A stretch of 64,000 bases of DNA from Yersinia rochesterensis (GCF_003600645.1 NZ_CP032482.1:558001-622000), one strand, 5' to 3'; counted from the stretch's first letter, positions 26,498 through 39,197 are shown. Numbers and translations: made by a program. The notes: generated from the letters alone by a model not told the origin.

Positions 26498-28066
26498 CTA
26501 TTTGCTCACTCGATCATAATAGACCATATCGGCATTTAGACCTTGTTGATAGCCTTTTACGTTATCTCGCAGCACAACTTGTGCTTTGGCTTGATCAATA
26601 AAGATATATGGCGAGTTCTTTTGCAGTTCTTCCTGCAACTGAGTGTAAAGTTCGATACGTTTGGCCGGATCGGACTCGGCGACTGCCGCCAGTGTTTGTT
26701 TATTCAGCTCAGGAATAACCCAGCCGTTTAAACCGGCAACCGTGCTGCTCTTGCCGTCATTATAGGCAAAGGCACTGGCGTTAGAGTGCGCATCAAAATA
26801 ATCCGGGATCCACAGACGGATAGCCGATTGATGCTGTTTGGCACGTACGCGGCCATAAACTTGGCTACCCGCGGCTGGCAGTAATACCAATTTCACGCCA
26901 CCTTGGGCAAAGCTGGCTTGCAACGACTGAGCAATGGTAATGAATGGCGGTTTGTTCTCAACATCCAGTGTCAGCGTGGCATCTTTAATTCCGGCCTTTG
27001 TCAGAATCTCTTTGGCTTTAGCTGGGTCAAAGGTGTACGGATTGCTTTCCAACGCGCCCGGCAAACCGACTGGCAGGAAGCTTTGATGCACAAAATACTG
27101 GCCTTTCAGCAAATCTTTGGTAATGCCCTGATAATCAACCAAATAGCGGGCAGCCTGCCAGAATTCGGGTTTGCTTAACAGCGGATTCGCCTGGTTGGCG
27201 GTGTTAAAGACTAAATAGTTTTGTTCGGCAGACGGGATTTCGACAACTTTAACACCGGCCTGAGTTTTCAGTGCTGCGGTTTGGTCTGGCCCTAATTCAC
27301 GGGCGATATCAGCATCACCTTGCTGAATCAGCAAACGGCGAGCACTTGGGTCGGGCACGTTTTTAATAATGATATTTTTAATCAGTGGCTTACCGCCAGG
27401 TGACGTCGGGTTAGCATCCAGTACGATGGCCTGATGCGGCTGATAAACACGCATTTTGAATGGGCCACTACCGGCTGAATGCATTTTCAACCAAGCATTG
27501 CCGTAATCGTCGTCTTTAACATTGGCGGTCACGGCTTTTTTATCAACAATGGAGGCGATCGGCGTTGATAAAATATTCAGTGCCACCGCAGGGCTGACAT
27601 CTGCGCCCCAGCTCAGTTGCACGGTATTGTTATCGATCTTTTTCAAGTGTTGGTCGATATTACTCGGATCCCAGCCTAATACATTCAGGATAAAGGCAGG
27701 TGAACGGTTCATTTTGACCGCGCGAGTAAAGGAGAAAATCACGTCATCCGCTTTCACCGGATTACCGGATGAGAATACCGCGTCTGGACGCAATTTCACT
27801 GTGAGAGTTTTGGCGGCGGCATCACCCTGCCAACTTTCAGCAAGAATAGGCACGACTTTTGCCGGATTATCACGATCGGCTTGCACCAGGCGTTGATAGA
27901 GACTTGGCACGGTCTGAATACTGGAGAGTTCATTACTTTCAGCTGGATCAAGGCTAACAATATCATCCAGGGATTGCACGACAACCAGCGTATCTGGTGG
28001 CGTTGCTGCAAAGGCACTGCCAGATAGTGCTGTCAAAACCAATAATGACAGAATTTTAGCTTTCAT
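26498..28066 (-). CDS. ABC transporter substrate-binding protein, family 5 (peptide/nickel type)
   Basis: From ATG 28066 the product has 522 residues with a clear Sec signal peptide (MKAKILSLLVLTALSGSAFA) and a family 5 solute-binding fold; the 23 upstream codons in the open frame lie before a good GGGAG site and are not used. It has the ESWQGDAAAKTLTVKLRPDAVFSSG-type family signature region near residue 75 (N-lobe). It captures the ligand in the periplasm. The ligand may be di- or oligopeptide or a metal chelate; sequence alone does not decide. It is the first gene of the operon. Confidence 0.9.
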   Translation of the reverse strand: MKAKILSLLVLTALSGSAFAATPPDTLVVVQSLDDIVSLDPAESNELSSIQTVPSLYQRLVQADRDNPAKVVPILAESWQGDAAAKTLTVKLRPDAVFSSGNPVKADDVIFSFTRAVKMNRSPAFILNVLGWDPSNIDQHLKKIDNNTVQLSWGADVSPAVALNILSTPIASIVDKKAVTANVKDDDYGNAWLKMHSAGSGPFKMRVYQPHQAIVLDANPTSPGGKPLIKNIIIKNVPDPSARRLLIQQGDADIARELGPDQTAALKTQAGVKVVEIPSAEQNYLVFNTANQANPLLSKPEFWQAARYLVDYQGITKDLLKGQYFVHQSFLPVGLPGALESNPYTFDPAKAKEILTKAGIKDATLTLDVENKPPFITIAQSLQASFAQGGVKLVLLPAAGSQVYGRVRAKQHQSAIRLWIPDYFDAHSNASAFAYNDGKSSTVAGLNGWVIPELNKQTLAAVAESDPAKRIELYTQLQEELQKNSPYIFIDQAKAQVVLRDNVKGYQQGLNADMVYYDRVSK

Positions 28067-28849
<783 letters not shown>

Positions 28850-28864
28850 GCTATTTCACTTGCC

Positions 28865-28965
28865 AACTTGAGCTTCGGGCAGTGCTCGCCGCCGTCACAT
28901 ACTCCGTGTATGCTCCGTTGGCTGCGCGCTGTCCGCACTCAATCTGTCTGCGCCAATAACGCTTA
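28865..28965. repeat. Imperfect palindromic intergenic repeat
   Basis: A GC-rich segment with core catactccgtgtatg and surrounding tgctcgccgccgtca / tccgttggctgcgcg lies between convergent tabA and argI. It looks like a dispersed enterobacterial palindromic unit distinct from ERIC; no other copy is in the window, so the family is not established. Confidence 0.4.
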
Positions 28966-28988
28966 TTGATTAGGTGTGAAAATAATCA

Positions 28989-29013
28989 AAAGCCGGCACT
29001 TCGGATGGCCGGC
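28989..29013 (-). terminator. Rho-independent terminator of argI
   Basis: On the minus strand the stem GCCGGC, loop CATCCGAAGT and stem GCCGGC are followed by TTTTGATTATTTT. It lies about 10 bp downstream of the argI stop. Confidence 0.8.
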
Positions 29014-29023
29014 CCTGTTATGT

Positions 29024-30040
29024 TTAGTGTTGACCCAATGTCGCAACCATCACGGCTTTGATGGTGTGCAGGCGGTTTTCTGCTTGATCAAACACAATAC
29101 TATGTGTGGATTCAAACACTTCGTTGGTGACTTCCATGCCGCCCGGTAAGTCATAAAGCTCCGCCATTTGTTTGCCGACGGTGGTTTGGTCATCGTGGAA
29201 TGCGGGCAAGCAGTGCAGGAATTTAACCTGCGGATTGCCGGTCAGTTTCACTACATCCATATTGATTTGATAAGGTTTCAAGAGAGCAACACGCTCTTGC
29301 CACACTTCTTTCGGTTCGCCCATTGAGACCCAAACATCGGTATACAGGAAGTCGGCACCTTTTACACCTTCGGCAATATTTTCTGTCAGTGTGATTTTAC
29401 CGCCGGTCTTTTTGGCCTGCGCCTGACAAGCCGCCACCAGTTCGGCCTCCGGCCAGCATGCTTTTGGTGCCACTAACCGCAAATCCATCCCGACCAGTGC
29501 AGCAGCTTCCAACATAGTGTTACCCATGTTGTTGCGGGCATCACCCAAGTAGGCAAATGTCATTTCACTCAATGGCTTACCCGGTAAGTGTTCCTGCATG
29601 GTCAGCAAGTCGGCCAGTAATTGAGTTGGGTGAAATTCATTTGTCAGGCCATTCCATACCGGTACGCCCGCAAATTCTGCCAGTGTTTCAACCACTTTTT
29701 GGCCGTGACCACGATACTGAATGCCGTCATACATGCGGCCTAATACTCGGGCAGTATCTTTAATTGATTCTTTATGCCCAATTTGGCTTCCTCCTGGGCC
29801 GAGGTAAGTCACGCGCGCACCTTGATCATATGCGGCAACTTCGAAAGAGCATCGAGTACGAGTCGAGTCTTTTTCGAAGATGAGCGCGATATTCTTACCT
29901 ACCAGTTTTTGTTGCTCACAGCCGGATTTCTTGGCTTTCTTCAGCTCAACAGCCAAATCGAGCAGAGCTATAATCTCGGTGGGAGTAAAATCTAATAACC
30001 TTAGAAAGTGACGTTTATAGAACTGACTTATCGTGTTCAT
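29024..30040 (-). CDS. argI: Ornithine carbamoyltransferase
   Basis: From ATG 30040 the product has 338 residues. It carries the carbamoyl-phosphate loop STRTRCSFE (about 60-68), [11 protein letters not shown] and the ornithine-binding [10 protein letters not shown]. It forms citrulline from ornithine and carbamoyl phosphate in arginine synthesis. ATG 30040 is preferred over 30049 because AGGA lies 8 bp upstream. Two ARG boxes precede it, so ArgR repression by arginine is expected. The synteny corresponds to E. coli argI rather than argF. Confidence 0.94.
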   Translation of the reverse strand: MNTISQFYKRHFLRLLDFTPTEIIALLDLAVELKKAKKSGCEQQKLVGKNIALIFEKDSTRTRCSFEVAAYDQGARVTYLGPGGSQIGHKESIKDTARVLGRMYDGIQYRGHGQKVVETLAEFAGVPVWNGLTNEFHPTQLLADLLTMQEHLPGKPLSEMTFAYLGDARNNMGNTMLEAAALVGMDLRLVAPKACWPEAELVAACQAQAKKTGGKITLTENIAEGVKGADFLYTDVWVSMGEPKEVWQERVALLKPYQINMDVVKLTGNPQVKFLHCLPAFHDDQTTVGKQMAELYDLPGGMEVTNEVFESTHSIVFDQAENRLHTIKAVMVATLGQH

Positions 30041-30063
30041 CTTTTTCATCCTGAAGGGTTAAA

Positions 30064-30102
30064 CTGAATTTAAATTCAATTTATACGGATAAATATTCAA
30101 AT
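30064..30102 (-). promoter_or_regulatory. Tandem ARG boxes (ArgR operator)
   Basis: Two 18-bp imperfect palindromes, ctgaatttaaattcaatt (30064-30081) and acggataaatattcaaat (30085-30102), are separated by 3 bp. This is the arrangement bound by hexameric ArgR. They overlap the argI promoter region and lie upstream of divergent rraB. Confidence 0.85.
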
Positions 30103-30201
30103 ACAACCCTAATCAATAAATCTTTCTCGTTTATAGTGGAGGCAATAGCGTGGGTGTGGGAAAATAGCGCCATACTAAGCCCATTGACTGAGGATAAAGG
30201 C

Positions 30202-30633
30202 ATGGCAAACCGCGAAATGCTTGACGAACAACGTGACGAAACCCGCCTGATCATCGAAGAACTGCTGGACGATGGCAGCGATCCAGATGCGCTGTACACC
30301 ATTGAGCACCATCTTTCTGCGGAGAAATTCGAAGTTCTGGAGAAAGCGGCTGTTGAAGCATTCAAGCTGGGTTATGAAGTGACAGATGCTGAAGAGCTGG
30401 AAATAGAAGACGGCTCAATGGTGATGTGCTGTGATGTGATTAGCGAAGTTGCTCTAAATGCTGAAATTATTGATGCGCAGGTTGAACAGCTGATTGCTTT
30501 GGCTGAAACCTGTGGCGTGAATTACGACGGTTGGGGCACTTACTACGAAGATCCAAACGCAGAAGATGATGAAGACGGCGAGTTCGACGACGAAGAGTCG
30601 GTGGATGAGGATGACGACGGCAAGCGCCATTAA
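30202..30633 (+). CDS. rraB: Ribonuclease E inhibitor RraB
   Basis: From ATG 30202 the protein has 143 residues, starting [20 protein letters not shown], as in E. coli RraB. It contains [19 protein letters not shown] and [12 protein letters not shown], and a very acidic C-terminus ([19 protein letters not shown]). RraB binds the C-terminal region of RNase E and alters its activity. The frame open upstream to 30136 is not conserved. Confidence 0.93.
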   Translation: MANREMLDEQRDETRLIIEELLDDGSDPDALYTIEHHLSAEKFEVLEKAAVEAFKLGYEVTDAEELEIEDGSMVMCCDVISEVALNAEIIDAQVEQLIALAETCGVNYDGWGTYYEDPNAEDDEDGEFDDEESVDEDDDGKRH

Positions 30634-30634
30634 T

Positions 30635-30757
30635 TCCCCGTCGTCCTTGACGCTATAGCGGTGTTAGCGGCACTCACTCACCCGAATCACTGACTTGTGT
30701 CAGCTCATCGGGATTTGCTTGTTTGCTGCCTTGCTATAGCGCCAATGACTTTGGGTC
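30635..30757. repeat. ERIC element downstream of rraB
   Basis: The core has actcacccgaatcactgacttgtgtcagctcatcggga, then a diverged right arm tttgctgccttgctatagcgccaatgactttgggtc. Both arms share ctatagcg, showing a compensatory pair in the stem. The boundaries are approximate. Confidence 0.82.
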
Positions 30758-30785
30758 ATGTGAAGCTATAGGTTTCCGCTAATTA

Positions 30786-30810
30786 TTCAGGGCGCTTGAT
30801 ACGCCCTGAA
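30786..30810 (-). terminator. Hairpin terminator downstream of yjgM
   Basis: Arms ttcagggcg and cgccctgaa pair over 9 bp with a 7-nt loop, directly after the yjgM stop on the minus strand. The following run TAATTA is only partly U-rich, so termination efficiency is uncertain. Confidence 0.65.
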
Positions 30811-30813
30811 TTA

Positions 30814-31317
30814 TCATAACGTTTTCAACATCGTGACTTCGCAATCAACATGACCGGTGTTTCCCATCGGGCCATTAATATGCTCAAAACCCAATCTTTC
30901 ATATAAGCCGACAGCACTGGTCAGGCTCGCTGTCGTTTCCAGATAACAGTGACTAAAACCCTGCTGGCGGGCAAACTCAAGTGCTTGTAATGCCAATTGT
31001 TTTGCCAACCCTTGACCACGTAATATCGGCAGAAAATACATTTTCTGCAACTCACAAAGGGAAGCTTCGCCACCAGACAACGGTGCCACGCCACCGCCGC
31101 CCGCAATATTTCCATCCACTTCAATCACCCAGTAAGCACTGCGTGGCTGGCTGTACAGCTCATACAAGTGATCCAAATTAGGATCGGACACGGTATAGCC
31201 TTTGTCGGCGGTTAAGCCGAACTCAGCCGAAACGTCGCGGATGACATTAGCGATAGCGAGATTGTCTGCGGCGAGGATGGGGCGCACCAACAGGCGGATA
31301 GGTGTGGCTGTGGTCAT
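30814..31317 (-). CDS. yjgM: GNAT-family N-acetyltransferase YjgM
   Basis: The 167-residue protein has the acetyl-CoA binding motif A region [22 protein letters not shown] (residues about 100-121) and [15 protein letters not shown], typical of GNAT enzymes. The acceptor substrate is unknown. Its position between rraB and valS equals that of E. coli yjgM; yjgN, which lies next to yjgM in E. coli, is absent here. Confidence 0.85.
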   Translation of the reverse strand: MTTATPIRLLVRPILAADNLAIANVIRDVSAEFGLTADKGYTVSDPNLDHLYELYSQPRSAYWVIEVDGNIAGGGGVAPLSGGEASLCELQKMYFLPILRGQGLAKQLALQALEFARQQGFSHCYLETTASLTSAVGLYERLGFEHINGPMGNTGHVDCEVTMLKTL

Positions 31318-31366
31318 GCTCTATAAACCCAAAGGTAATAACTTAGTTATAATCTGTAATACCATC

Positions 31367-31424
31367 TATACCCGCCATACTTCAAGTTGTATGTGCGTTG
31401 GCCGCCTTCCGACAACTCGAATTA
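31367..31424. repeat. Short ERIC-derived remnant
   Basis: The sequence keeps the left-end (tatacccgccatacttcaagttg) and right-end (ttggccgccttccgacaactcgaatta) motifs of ERIC but lacks the middle. It is an internally deleted copy or a related palindromic unit. Confidence 0.55.
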
Positions 31425-31435
31425 AATGCAATGGC

Positions 31436-31472
31436 AAAAAAAAACTGGGGGCCAAATTATTATGGCCCCCAG
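31436..31472 (-). terminator. Rho-independent terminator of valS
   Basis: On the minus strand a 9-bp perfect GC-rich stem CTGGGGGCC / GGCCCCCAG with a 10-nt loop is followed by nine T residues. It is 28 bp downstream of the valS stop. Confidence 0.92.
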
Positions 31473-31499
31473 TGAGTGCTTACTTCATGTCAGATTGAA

Positions 31500-34397
31500 T
31501 TACAGTGCGGCGATAGTCGCCTGTTGTTCAATTAACTTCTGCTTAGCTTCGGCACAGGCCGCCATTCTTTCGCGCTCTTTGGCAACCACGGCTTCTGGCG
31601 CGCGCGCCACAAATCCTTCATTACTCAATTTACTTTCGATGCGTTCAATCTCGGCTTCCAGCTTCGCTACTTCTTTTGCCAGCCTCTCCAGTTCGGTGGC
31701 CTTATCAATCAGGCCAGCCATTGGGATCAACACCTCTGCACCTTCAACCAATTTGGTCACAGATATCGGGCCTTTATCACCGTCAGCTAACAGAGTGAGA
31801 GAAGACAAACGGGCTAGCGACTGGATGAAACTCTGGTTTTCCAGCACACGGCGTTGAGCTTCAGCATTGGCTCCGCGCAGCATCACTTCCAGCGGTTTAC
31901 CTGGCGCAATATTCATTTCTGCCCGGATATTACGCACCGCAATAATGGTTTGCTTGATCCATTCCAAATCGCTCAGGGCTTTTTCATCCACCTGACTGGC
32001 ATCATATTCTGGGAAAGGCTGCAACATAATAGTGTCCGCAGTAATGCCTTTCAGGGTTTTAACCCGCTGCCAGATAGTCTCTGTGATGTAAGGAATGATA
32101 GGGTGCGCTAAACGCAGCAATGCTTCCAGAACTTCAATCAGAGTATGACGAGTCCCGCGTAATTCAGCTTCAGAACCGCTGTTCATCACCGGCTTGGTCA
32201 GTTCCAAATACCAGTCACAGAACTGGTTCCAGGTAAATTCATACAGAATACCGGCCGCCAAATCGAAGCGGTAAGTGTCCATTGCTTCGCGGTAGGCTTT
32301 GATAGTCTGATTGAATTCGGCCAGAATCCAGCGGTCAGCCAGTGACAACACCATCTCGCCGCCATTCTGCCCGCAATCTTGCCCTTCGGTGTTCATCAGC
32401 ACGAAACGGCTGGCGTTCCACAGCTTGTTACAGAAGTTGCGATAACCTTCCAGGCGCTTCATATCCCAGTTGATATCACGGCCAGTCGAGGCCAAAGCGG
32501 CCAGCGTAAAGCGCAGGGCGTCAGTACCGTGCGGCTCAATGCCGTTCGGGAACTGCTTCTCGGTGCGCTTGCGGATTTTGTCTGCCAATTGCGGCTGCAT
32601 CATGTTACCGGTACGTTTTTCCAGCAACTCTTCCAGCGAGATACCGTCAACCATATCCAGTGGGTCGATAACGTTACCCTTCGACTTGGACATTTTCTGC
32701 CCTTCGTCATCGCGGATAAGGCCGGTCATATACACGGTTTTAAACGGCACCTGCGGCTTACCATTTTCATCTTTCATAAAGTGCATGGTCAGCATGATCA
32801 TGCGGGCAATCCAGAAGAAAATAATGTCGAAGCCACTGACCACAACACTGGTCGGGTGGAAAGTTTTCAGTGCTTCAGTTTGCTCTGGCCAGCCCAGTGT
32901 GGAGAAAGTCCACAGGCCAGATGAGAACCAGGTATCCAGCACATCTTCATCCTGACGCAAGGCCACATCGGCGCCCAGATTATTTTCGCGGCGCACTTCG
33001 GCTTCATCGCGGCCGACATACACTTTACCCTGCTCGTCATACCAGGCCGGAATGCGGTGACCCCACCACAATTGGCGGGAAATGCACCAATCCTGAATGT
33101 CGCGCATCCATGAGTAATACATGTTTTCGTACTGTTTCGGTACGAATTGGATCTCGCCGTTTTCAACCGCTTCGATGGCCACTTTAGCCAATGGCGCGGT
33201 GCGAACATACCATTGGTCAGTCAGCATCGGCTCGATAACTACGCCGCCACGGTCGCCATAAGGTACGGTCAGGTCATGGGCTTTAACTTCTTCCAGCAGG
33301 CCGAGTTTATCGAATTCAGCCACTACAGCTTTACGGGCAGCAAAGCGCTCAAGACCTTGGAACTGTTCTGGAATTGCGCCGCTGCAAGCATCGGACGCTT
33401 CGCCATTAGTATCAAACACTTCGGCTTCTGAACGGATATCGCCGTCAAACGTCAGAATGTTGATCATCGGCAGCGCGTGGCGCTTACCCACTTCATAGTC
33501 ATTAAAGTCGTGCGCTGGCGTGATTTTCACACAGCCGGTGCCTTTTTCCATATCGGCGTGTTCATCACCGAGGATCGGAATGCGGCGGCCCACCAGTGGC
33601 AGAATCACTTCTTTACCAATCAGATCTTTATAACGCGGATCTTCTGGATTTACCGCCACGCCGGTATCACCCAGCACCGTTTCCGGACGGGTGGTGGCGA
33701 CCACCAGATAATCTTTGCCTTCGGCTGTTTTGGCACCATCGGCCAGCGGATAACGCAGATGCCACATAGAGCCTTTGGATTCGCGGTTTTCCACTTCCAA
33801 ATCAGAAATAGCGGTGCGCAGTTTCGGATCCCAGTTCACCAGACGTTTGCCACGGTAAATCAGATCTTCTTTATGTAGGCGAACAAACACTTCTTTAACG
33901 GCATTGGACAGGCCATCATCCATGGTGAAACGCTCGCGTTCCCAATCCACAGAGTTGCCCAGACGGCGCATTTGGCGAGTAATGGTGCCGCCAGATTCGC
34001 CTTTCCACTGCCAAATTTTGTCGATAAATGCTTCACGGCCATAATCGTGGCGAGTTTTGCCTTCTTCAGCCGCAATTTTGCGCTCAACCACCATTTGGGT
34101 CGCGATACCGGCATGGTCGGTTCCGGCTTGCCACAAGGTGTTTTTGCCCTGCATGCGCTGGTAGCGAATCAAGGTATCCATGATGGTTTGTTGGAACGCA
34201 TGACCCATGTGCAGGCTACCGGTCACATTCGGTGGCGGGATCATGATGCAGTAACTTTCTTTGCTGGTATCGCCGTTCGGCTTGAAATAACCCTGTTTTT
34301 CCCAGTGTTCATACAGCGGCTGTTCGATTTCCTGCGGGCTGTATGTTTTATCGAGGGACGGCTCAGTTTTGTCGGTATTAGAAGGTGTGTTTTCCAT
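31500..34397 (-). CDS. valS: Valyl-tRNA synthetase
   Basis: The 965-residue class I synthetase (951 in E. coli) has the HIGH-type motif GSLHMGHAF near residue 55, KMSKS in [10 protein letters not shown] near 565, an editing CP1 domain, the anticodon-binding domain and the C-terminal coiled coil ([19 protein letters not shown]). It charges tRNA-Val in the cytoplasm and is essential. holC lies 12 bp upstream and probably shares a transcript. Confidence 0.97.
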   Translation of the reverse strand: MENTPSNTDKTEPSLDKTYSPQEIEQPLYEHWEKQGYFKPNGDTSKESYCIMIPPPNVTGSLHMGHAFQQTIMDTLIRYQRMQGKNTLWQAGTDHAGIATQMVVERKIAAEEGKTRHDYGREAFIDKIWQWKGESGGTITRQMRRLGNSVDWERERFTMDDGLSNAVKEVFVRLHKEDLIYRGKRLVNWDPKLRTAISDLEVENRESKGSMWHLRYPLADGAKTAEGKDYLVVATTRPETVLGDTGVAVNPEDPRYKDLIGKEVILPLVGRRIPILGDEHADMEKGTGCVKITPAHDFNDYEVGKRHALPMINILTFDGDIRSEAEVFDTNGEASDACSGAIPEQFQGLERFAARKAVVAEFDKLGLLEEVKAHDLTVPYGDRGGVVIEPMLTDQWYVRTAPLAKVAIEAVENGEIQFVPKQYENMYYSWMRDIQDWCISRQLWWGHRIPAWYDEQGKVYVGRDEAEVRRENNLGADVALRQDEDVLDTWFSSGLWTFSTLGWPEQTEALKTFHPTSVVVSGFDIIFFWIARMIMLTMHFMKDENGKPQVPFKTVYMTGLIRDDEGQKMSKSKGNVIDPLDMVDGISLEELLEKRTGNMMQPQLADKIRKRTEKQFPNGIEPHGTDALRFTLAALASTGRDINWDMKRLEGYRNFCNKLWNASRFVLMNTEGQDCGQNGGEMVLSLADRWILAEFNQTIKAYREAMDTYRFDLAAGILYEFTWNQFCDWYLELTKPVMNSGSEAELRGTRHTLIEVLEALLRLAHPIIPYITETIWQRVKTLKGITADTIMLQPFPEYDASQVDEKALSDLEWIKQTIIAVRNIRAEMNIAPGKPLEVMLRGANAEAQRRVLENQSFIQSLARLSSLTLLADGDKGPISVTKLVEGAEVLIPMAGLIDKATELERLAKEVAKLEAEIERIESKLSNEGFVARAPEAVVAKERERMAACAEAKQKLIEQQATIAAL

Positions 34398-34409
34398 TTT
34401 CTTTTTATT

Positions 34410-34859
34410 TCAATTAGTTGGCGGCGTTGCCGTGGTCAAGTGGAAGCCGACGCTGCGATAAGACTTATATCGGTCGCGCGCCAACTGTTTTAAATTTTCT
34501 TCGTAAGGCACGAAGTCTACCACTTCATGGAAAGCGGTGGCAAAACCTGCGAACTCTGGCAGTAGGCTAATCAGGAGGTCGCGAGGAGAATTTCCACGTC
34601 GTTCCGGCCACGCCAGTTCGACTGGCGCACCATACTTTGGCCCTTCACCGGCTAGATTATGGGGCACAAATTGCTCAGGTGCCCGTTGCCACAGGGCTTC
34701 ATCTAGCCGCTGGGCTTGTTCCTGACTTTCACAGGCGATCAACACCCGTTTGCCCGCCCGCCAACGTTCAGCCGCAACCTCGCAGGCCAATGCTTCATGA
34801 GCACGTAGCTCACCCGCGGGCGTGTCGTGTTCAAGCAGATAAAAGGTGGCGTTCTTCAT
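34410..34859 (-). CDS. holC: DNA polymerase III chi subunit HolC
   Basis: The 149-residue protein starts MKNATFYLLEHD and has CEVAAERWRAGKRVLIACES and LWQRAPEQFVPHNLAGEGP, matching chi. It links the clamp loader to SSB. The position between pepA and valS is conserved with E. coli. Confidence 0.94.
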   Translation of the reverse strand: MKNATFYLLEHDTPAGELRAHEALACEVAAERWRAGKRVLIACESQEQAQRLDEALWQRAPEQFVPHNLAGEGPKYGAPVELAWPERRGNSPRDLLISLLPEFAGFATAFHEVVDFVPYEENLKQLARDRYKSYRSVGFHLTTATPPTN

Positions 34860-34868
34860 AGGTTCTCA

Positions 34869-34994
34869 GCACCCTTCGTCCTTGACGCCGCAGGGGTGTT
34901 GGCTGCACTCACTCACCCGAATCACTTACTGATGTAAGCTCATCGGGATGAGTTCGTTTGCCGCCTACCTGCAACCCCAATTACTTTGGGTGTA
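34869..34994. repeat. ERIC element between holC and pepA
   Basis: This 126-bp copy has terminal caccc/gggtg repeats, the core cacccgaatcacttactgatgtaagctcatcggg, and tttgccgcctacctgcaacc. It is the closest of the four copies to the ERIC consensus. Confidence 0.88.
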
Positions 34995-35018
34995 TATCAA
35001 ATGGAATACATCAAACGA

Positions 35019-36809
<1,791 letters not shown>

Positions 36810-37904
36810 GTGATCATCATTAGATATCTGGTACGGGAAACACTTAAGAGCCAAATTGCGATTCTGTTCATCCTGCTATTAATCTTCTTTAGCCAGAAGT
36901 TAGTACGGATATTGGGCGCTGCGGTCGACGGTGAAATCCCAACAAACTTGGTTTTATCCCTTTTAGGGCTCGGTGTGCCTGAAATGGCACAACTTATCCT
37001 GCCATTAAGCTTATTCCTTGGCTTATTGATGACGCTAGGTAAATTGTACACGGAGAGTGAAATCACCGTGATGCATGCCTGCGGCATGGGCAAAAAGTCC
37101 TTGATTATGGCTGCATTAATTTTGGCACTGATAACTTCAGCGCTGGCGGTAGTCAATACTATCTGGCTTGGCCCTTGGTCTTCTAAACATCAAGACAAAG
37201 TGCTGAATGACGCCAGAGCTAACCCTAGCTTGGCTGCTCTGGCTGGTGGGCAGTTTAAGTCTTCAACTGATGGCAATTCAGCCTTATTTATCGGTAATGT
37301 GACGGGCAAAGAGTTTAACCGTGTATTTTTGGCACAATTGCGGCCAAACGGTAATCAACGCCCCTCGGTCGTGGTAGCAGACAGCGGCCATATGACTGAA
37401 CGGCCTGATGGTTCGCAAGTGGTTATCTTAAATAAAGGTACCCGCTATGAAGGCACTGCATTGTTGCGCGACTTCCGTATTACTGATTTTGTCGATTACC
37501 AGGCTATTATCGGTCATCAGGAAGTACAGCAAAACAATAATGTCGCTGAGCAGATGACCATGAAACAGCTGTGGGACTCTACCAAACCTGATGCGCGTGC
37601 GGAGTTTCATTGGCGTTTAACACTGATTGTCTCTGTGGTCATTATGGCATTGCTGGTGGTGCCGCTCAGTGTAGTCAACCCGCGTCAGGGCCGTGTTCTG
37701 AGTATGTTGCCCGCCATGCTGCTCTATTTGATTTTCTTCCTGTTACAAAGCTCCCTGCGCTCTAATGCAAGTGGTGGCAAGTTGGACCCCTTGATTTGGA
37801 TGTGGACTGTGAACGGTGTTTACTTTGCAGTGGCGGTGATATTGAACCTGTGGGATGGCCTGCCGGCTCGTAAGTTACGTGCTCGACTGAGAGGGGCTGC
37901 CTGA
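36810..37904 (+). CDS. lptF: Lipopolysaccharide export permease LptF
   Basis: The 364-residue inner-membrane protein begins with the conserved IIIRYLVRETLKSQ (GTG start) and has three N-terminal and three C-terminal spans flanking a periplasmic jellyroll (residues about 130-260). With LptG and the LptB2 ATPase it extracts LPS from the inner membrane. It ends in a TGATG overlap with lptG. Confidence 0.96.
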   Translation: MIIIRYLVRETLKSQIAILFILLLIFFSQKLVRILGAAVDGEIPTNLVLSLLGLGVPEMAQLILPLSLFLGLLMTLGKLYTESEITVMHACGMGKKSLIMAALILALITSALAVVNTIWLGPWSSKHQDKVLNDARANPSLAALAGGQFKSSTDGNSALFIGNVTGKEFNRVFLAQLRPNGNQRPSVVVADSGHMTERPDGSQVVILNKGTRYEGTALLRDFRITDFVDYQAIIGHQEVQQNNNVAEQMTMKQLWDSTKPDARAEFHWRLTLIVSVVIMALLVVPLSVVNPRQGRVLSMLPAMLLYLIFFLLQSSLRSNASGGKLDPLIWMWTVNGVYFAVAVILNLWDGLPARKLRARLRGAA

Positions 37905-38974
37905 TGTTTGGTGTATTAGACCGCTATATCGGACGGACTATCCTCAATACCATCCTGATGACCTTATTCATGCTGGTATCGTTGTCCGGCATTATCAAGT
38001 TTGTCGATCAGCTACGCAAAGTCGGGCAGGGCGATTACTCTGCGGTTTCCGCGGGTATGTACACCTTGCTAAGTATCCCTAAGGATATCGAGATATTCTT
38101 CCCGATGGCAGCGCTGTTAGGTGCCTTATTGGGCCTGGGCACCTTGGCCACGCGCAGTGAATTGGTGGTGATGCAAGCATCAGGTTTTACCCGCATGCAA
38201 ATCGCCGCTTCGGTGATGAAAACCGCGATTCCATTAGTGTTGCTGACCATGGCTATTGGTGAGTGGGTTGCCCCGCAAGGTGAGCAGATGGCACGTAACT
38301 TCCGTGCACAGCAGATGTACGGGGGGTCATTGTTATCGACGCAATCTGGTTTGTGGGCAAAAGATGGCTCCGACTTTATCTATATCCAGCGAGTTTCGGG
38401 TGATAACGAGCTAACCGGGGTCAATATTTATCATTTTGATAAACAGGATCGCCTGCTTTCGGTGCGTTATGCCGCTACCGCGACGTTTGAAGACAATCTG
38501 TGGCGCTTATCGCAGGTTGATGAATCTGATTTAAGCAATCCAAATAAAGTGACTGGCTCACAGACACTAACCGGTGAGTGGAGAACTAACTTAACACCAG
38601 AGAAGTTGGGTGTGGTTGCTATGAACCCAGATTCACTTTCTATCAGCGGATTGCATGATTACAGCAAATACCTGCGACAAAGTGGGCAAGAGTCGAGCCG
38701 ATACGAACTGAATATGTGGGGCAAGATATTTGCGCCATTCTCAGTTGCCGTGATGATGCTGATGGCGCTGTCATTTATTTTTGGTCCATTACGCAGTGTA
38801 CCAATGGGGGTTCGGGTGGTTACCGGTATCTTCTTTGGTTTTGTTTTCTATGTATTGGATCAGATTTTCGGCCCACTTAGCTTGGTTTACAGCATCCCTC
38901 CGGTCATCGGCGCGCTGTTACCGAGTATACTTTTCCTCCTAATCAGTGTTTATTTGCTGCTAAAACGGCGTTGA
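37904..38974 (+). CDS. lptG: Lipopolysaccharide export permease LptG
   Basis: The 356-residue protein has the same six-span architecture and starts MFGVLDRYIGRTI. It forms the LptFG heterodimer. The ATG overlaps the lptF stop by one base, which favours coupled translation. The end of the gene carries an imperfect hairpin followed by a T-run (38964-38987) that may terminate the transcript. Confidence 0.96.
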   Translation: MFGVLDRYIGRTILNTILMTLFMLVSLSGIIKFVDQLRKVGQGDYSAVSAGMYTLLSIPKDIEIFFPMAALLGALLGLGTLATRSELVVMQASGFTRMQIAASVMKTAIPLVLLTMAIGEWVAPQGEQMARNFRAQQMYGGSLLSTQSGLWAKDGSDFIYIQRVSGDNELTGVNIYHFDKQDRLLSVRYAATATFEDNLWRLSQVDESDLSNPNKVTGSQTLTGEWRTNLTPEKLGVVAMNPDSLSISGLHDYSKYLRQSGQESSRYELNMWGKIFAPFSVAVMMLMALSFIFGPLRSVPMGVRVVTGIFFGFVFYVLDQIFGPLSLVYSIPPVIGALLPSILFLLISVYLLLKRR

Positions 38975-39018
38975 TGGCGGTTTTTTCAACACTTAGACTA
39001 AACTTAGTGGGATAACAG

Positions 39019-39046
39019 TTGCATGCGGACTTCGGGTAGGTATAAT
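39019..39046 (+). promoter_or_regulatory. leuX promoter
   Basis: TTGCAT (39019-39024) and TATAAT (39041-39046) are separated by 16 bp and followed by a short discriminator, 29 bp upstream of the tRNA 5' end. This is a strong sigma-70 stable-RNA type promoter. Confidence 0.75.
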
Positions 39047-39075
39047 TCACCTCGTTCTCCGCATACTACTTCAGT

Positions 39076-39160
39076 GCCGAAGTGGCGAAATCGGTAGACG
39101 CAGTTGACTCAAAATCAACCGCCGCGAGGCATGCCGGTTCGATTCCGGCCTTCGGCACCA
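39076..39160 (+). tRNA. leuX: tRNA-Leu (anticodon CAA)
   Basis: The 85-nt gene folds into the class II leucine tRNA with acceptor GCCGAAG/CTTCGGC, an anticodon loop ACTCAAAATC with CAA, a long variable arm (cgccgcgaggcatg) and an encoded CCA end. It matches E. coli leuX closely. It is a well-known integration site of P4-type islands in enterobacteria; here the island integrase lies directly downstream. Confidence 0.97.
39134..39143 (+). other. Candidate attL core in the tRNA T-arm
   Basis: The 3' part of leuX (T-arm onward) is the expected core of the integration site for a P4-type integrase. The 10-mer ccggttcgat here recurs at 39308-39317 just upstream of int. The true crossover cannot be fixed without the right end of the island, which is not in the window. 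Confidence 0.45.
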
Positions 39161-39173
39161 ACAGTATGTAAAT

Positions 39174-39197
39174 AGACCTCAACTGAGGTCTTTTTTT
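39174..39197 (+). terminator. Terminator of the tRNA gene
   Basis: The 8-bp arms agacctca and tgaggtct are followed by a run of seven T residues. It is 13 bp after the CCA end. Confidence 0.8.

Noticed and set aside
30136..30201. Longer start for rraB
   Set aside because: The extension includes the promoter region and is not conserved; [10 protein letters not shown] at 30202 is the family start.
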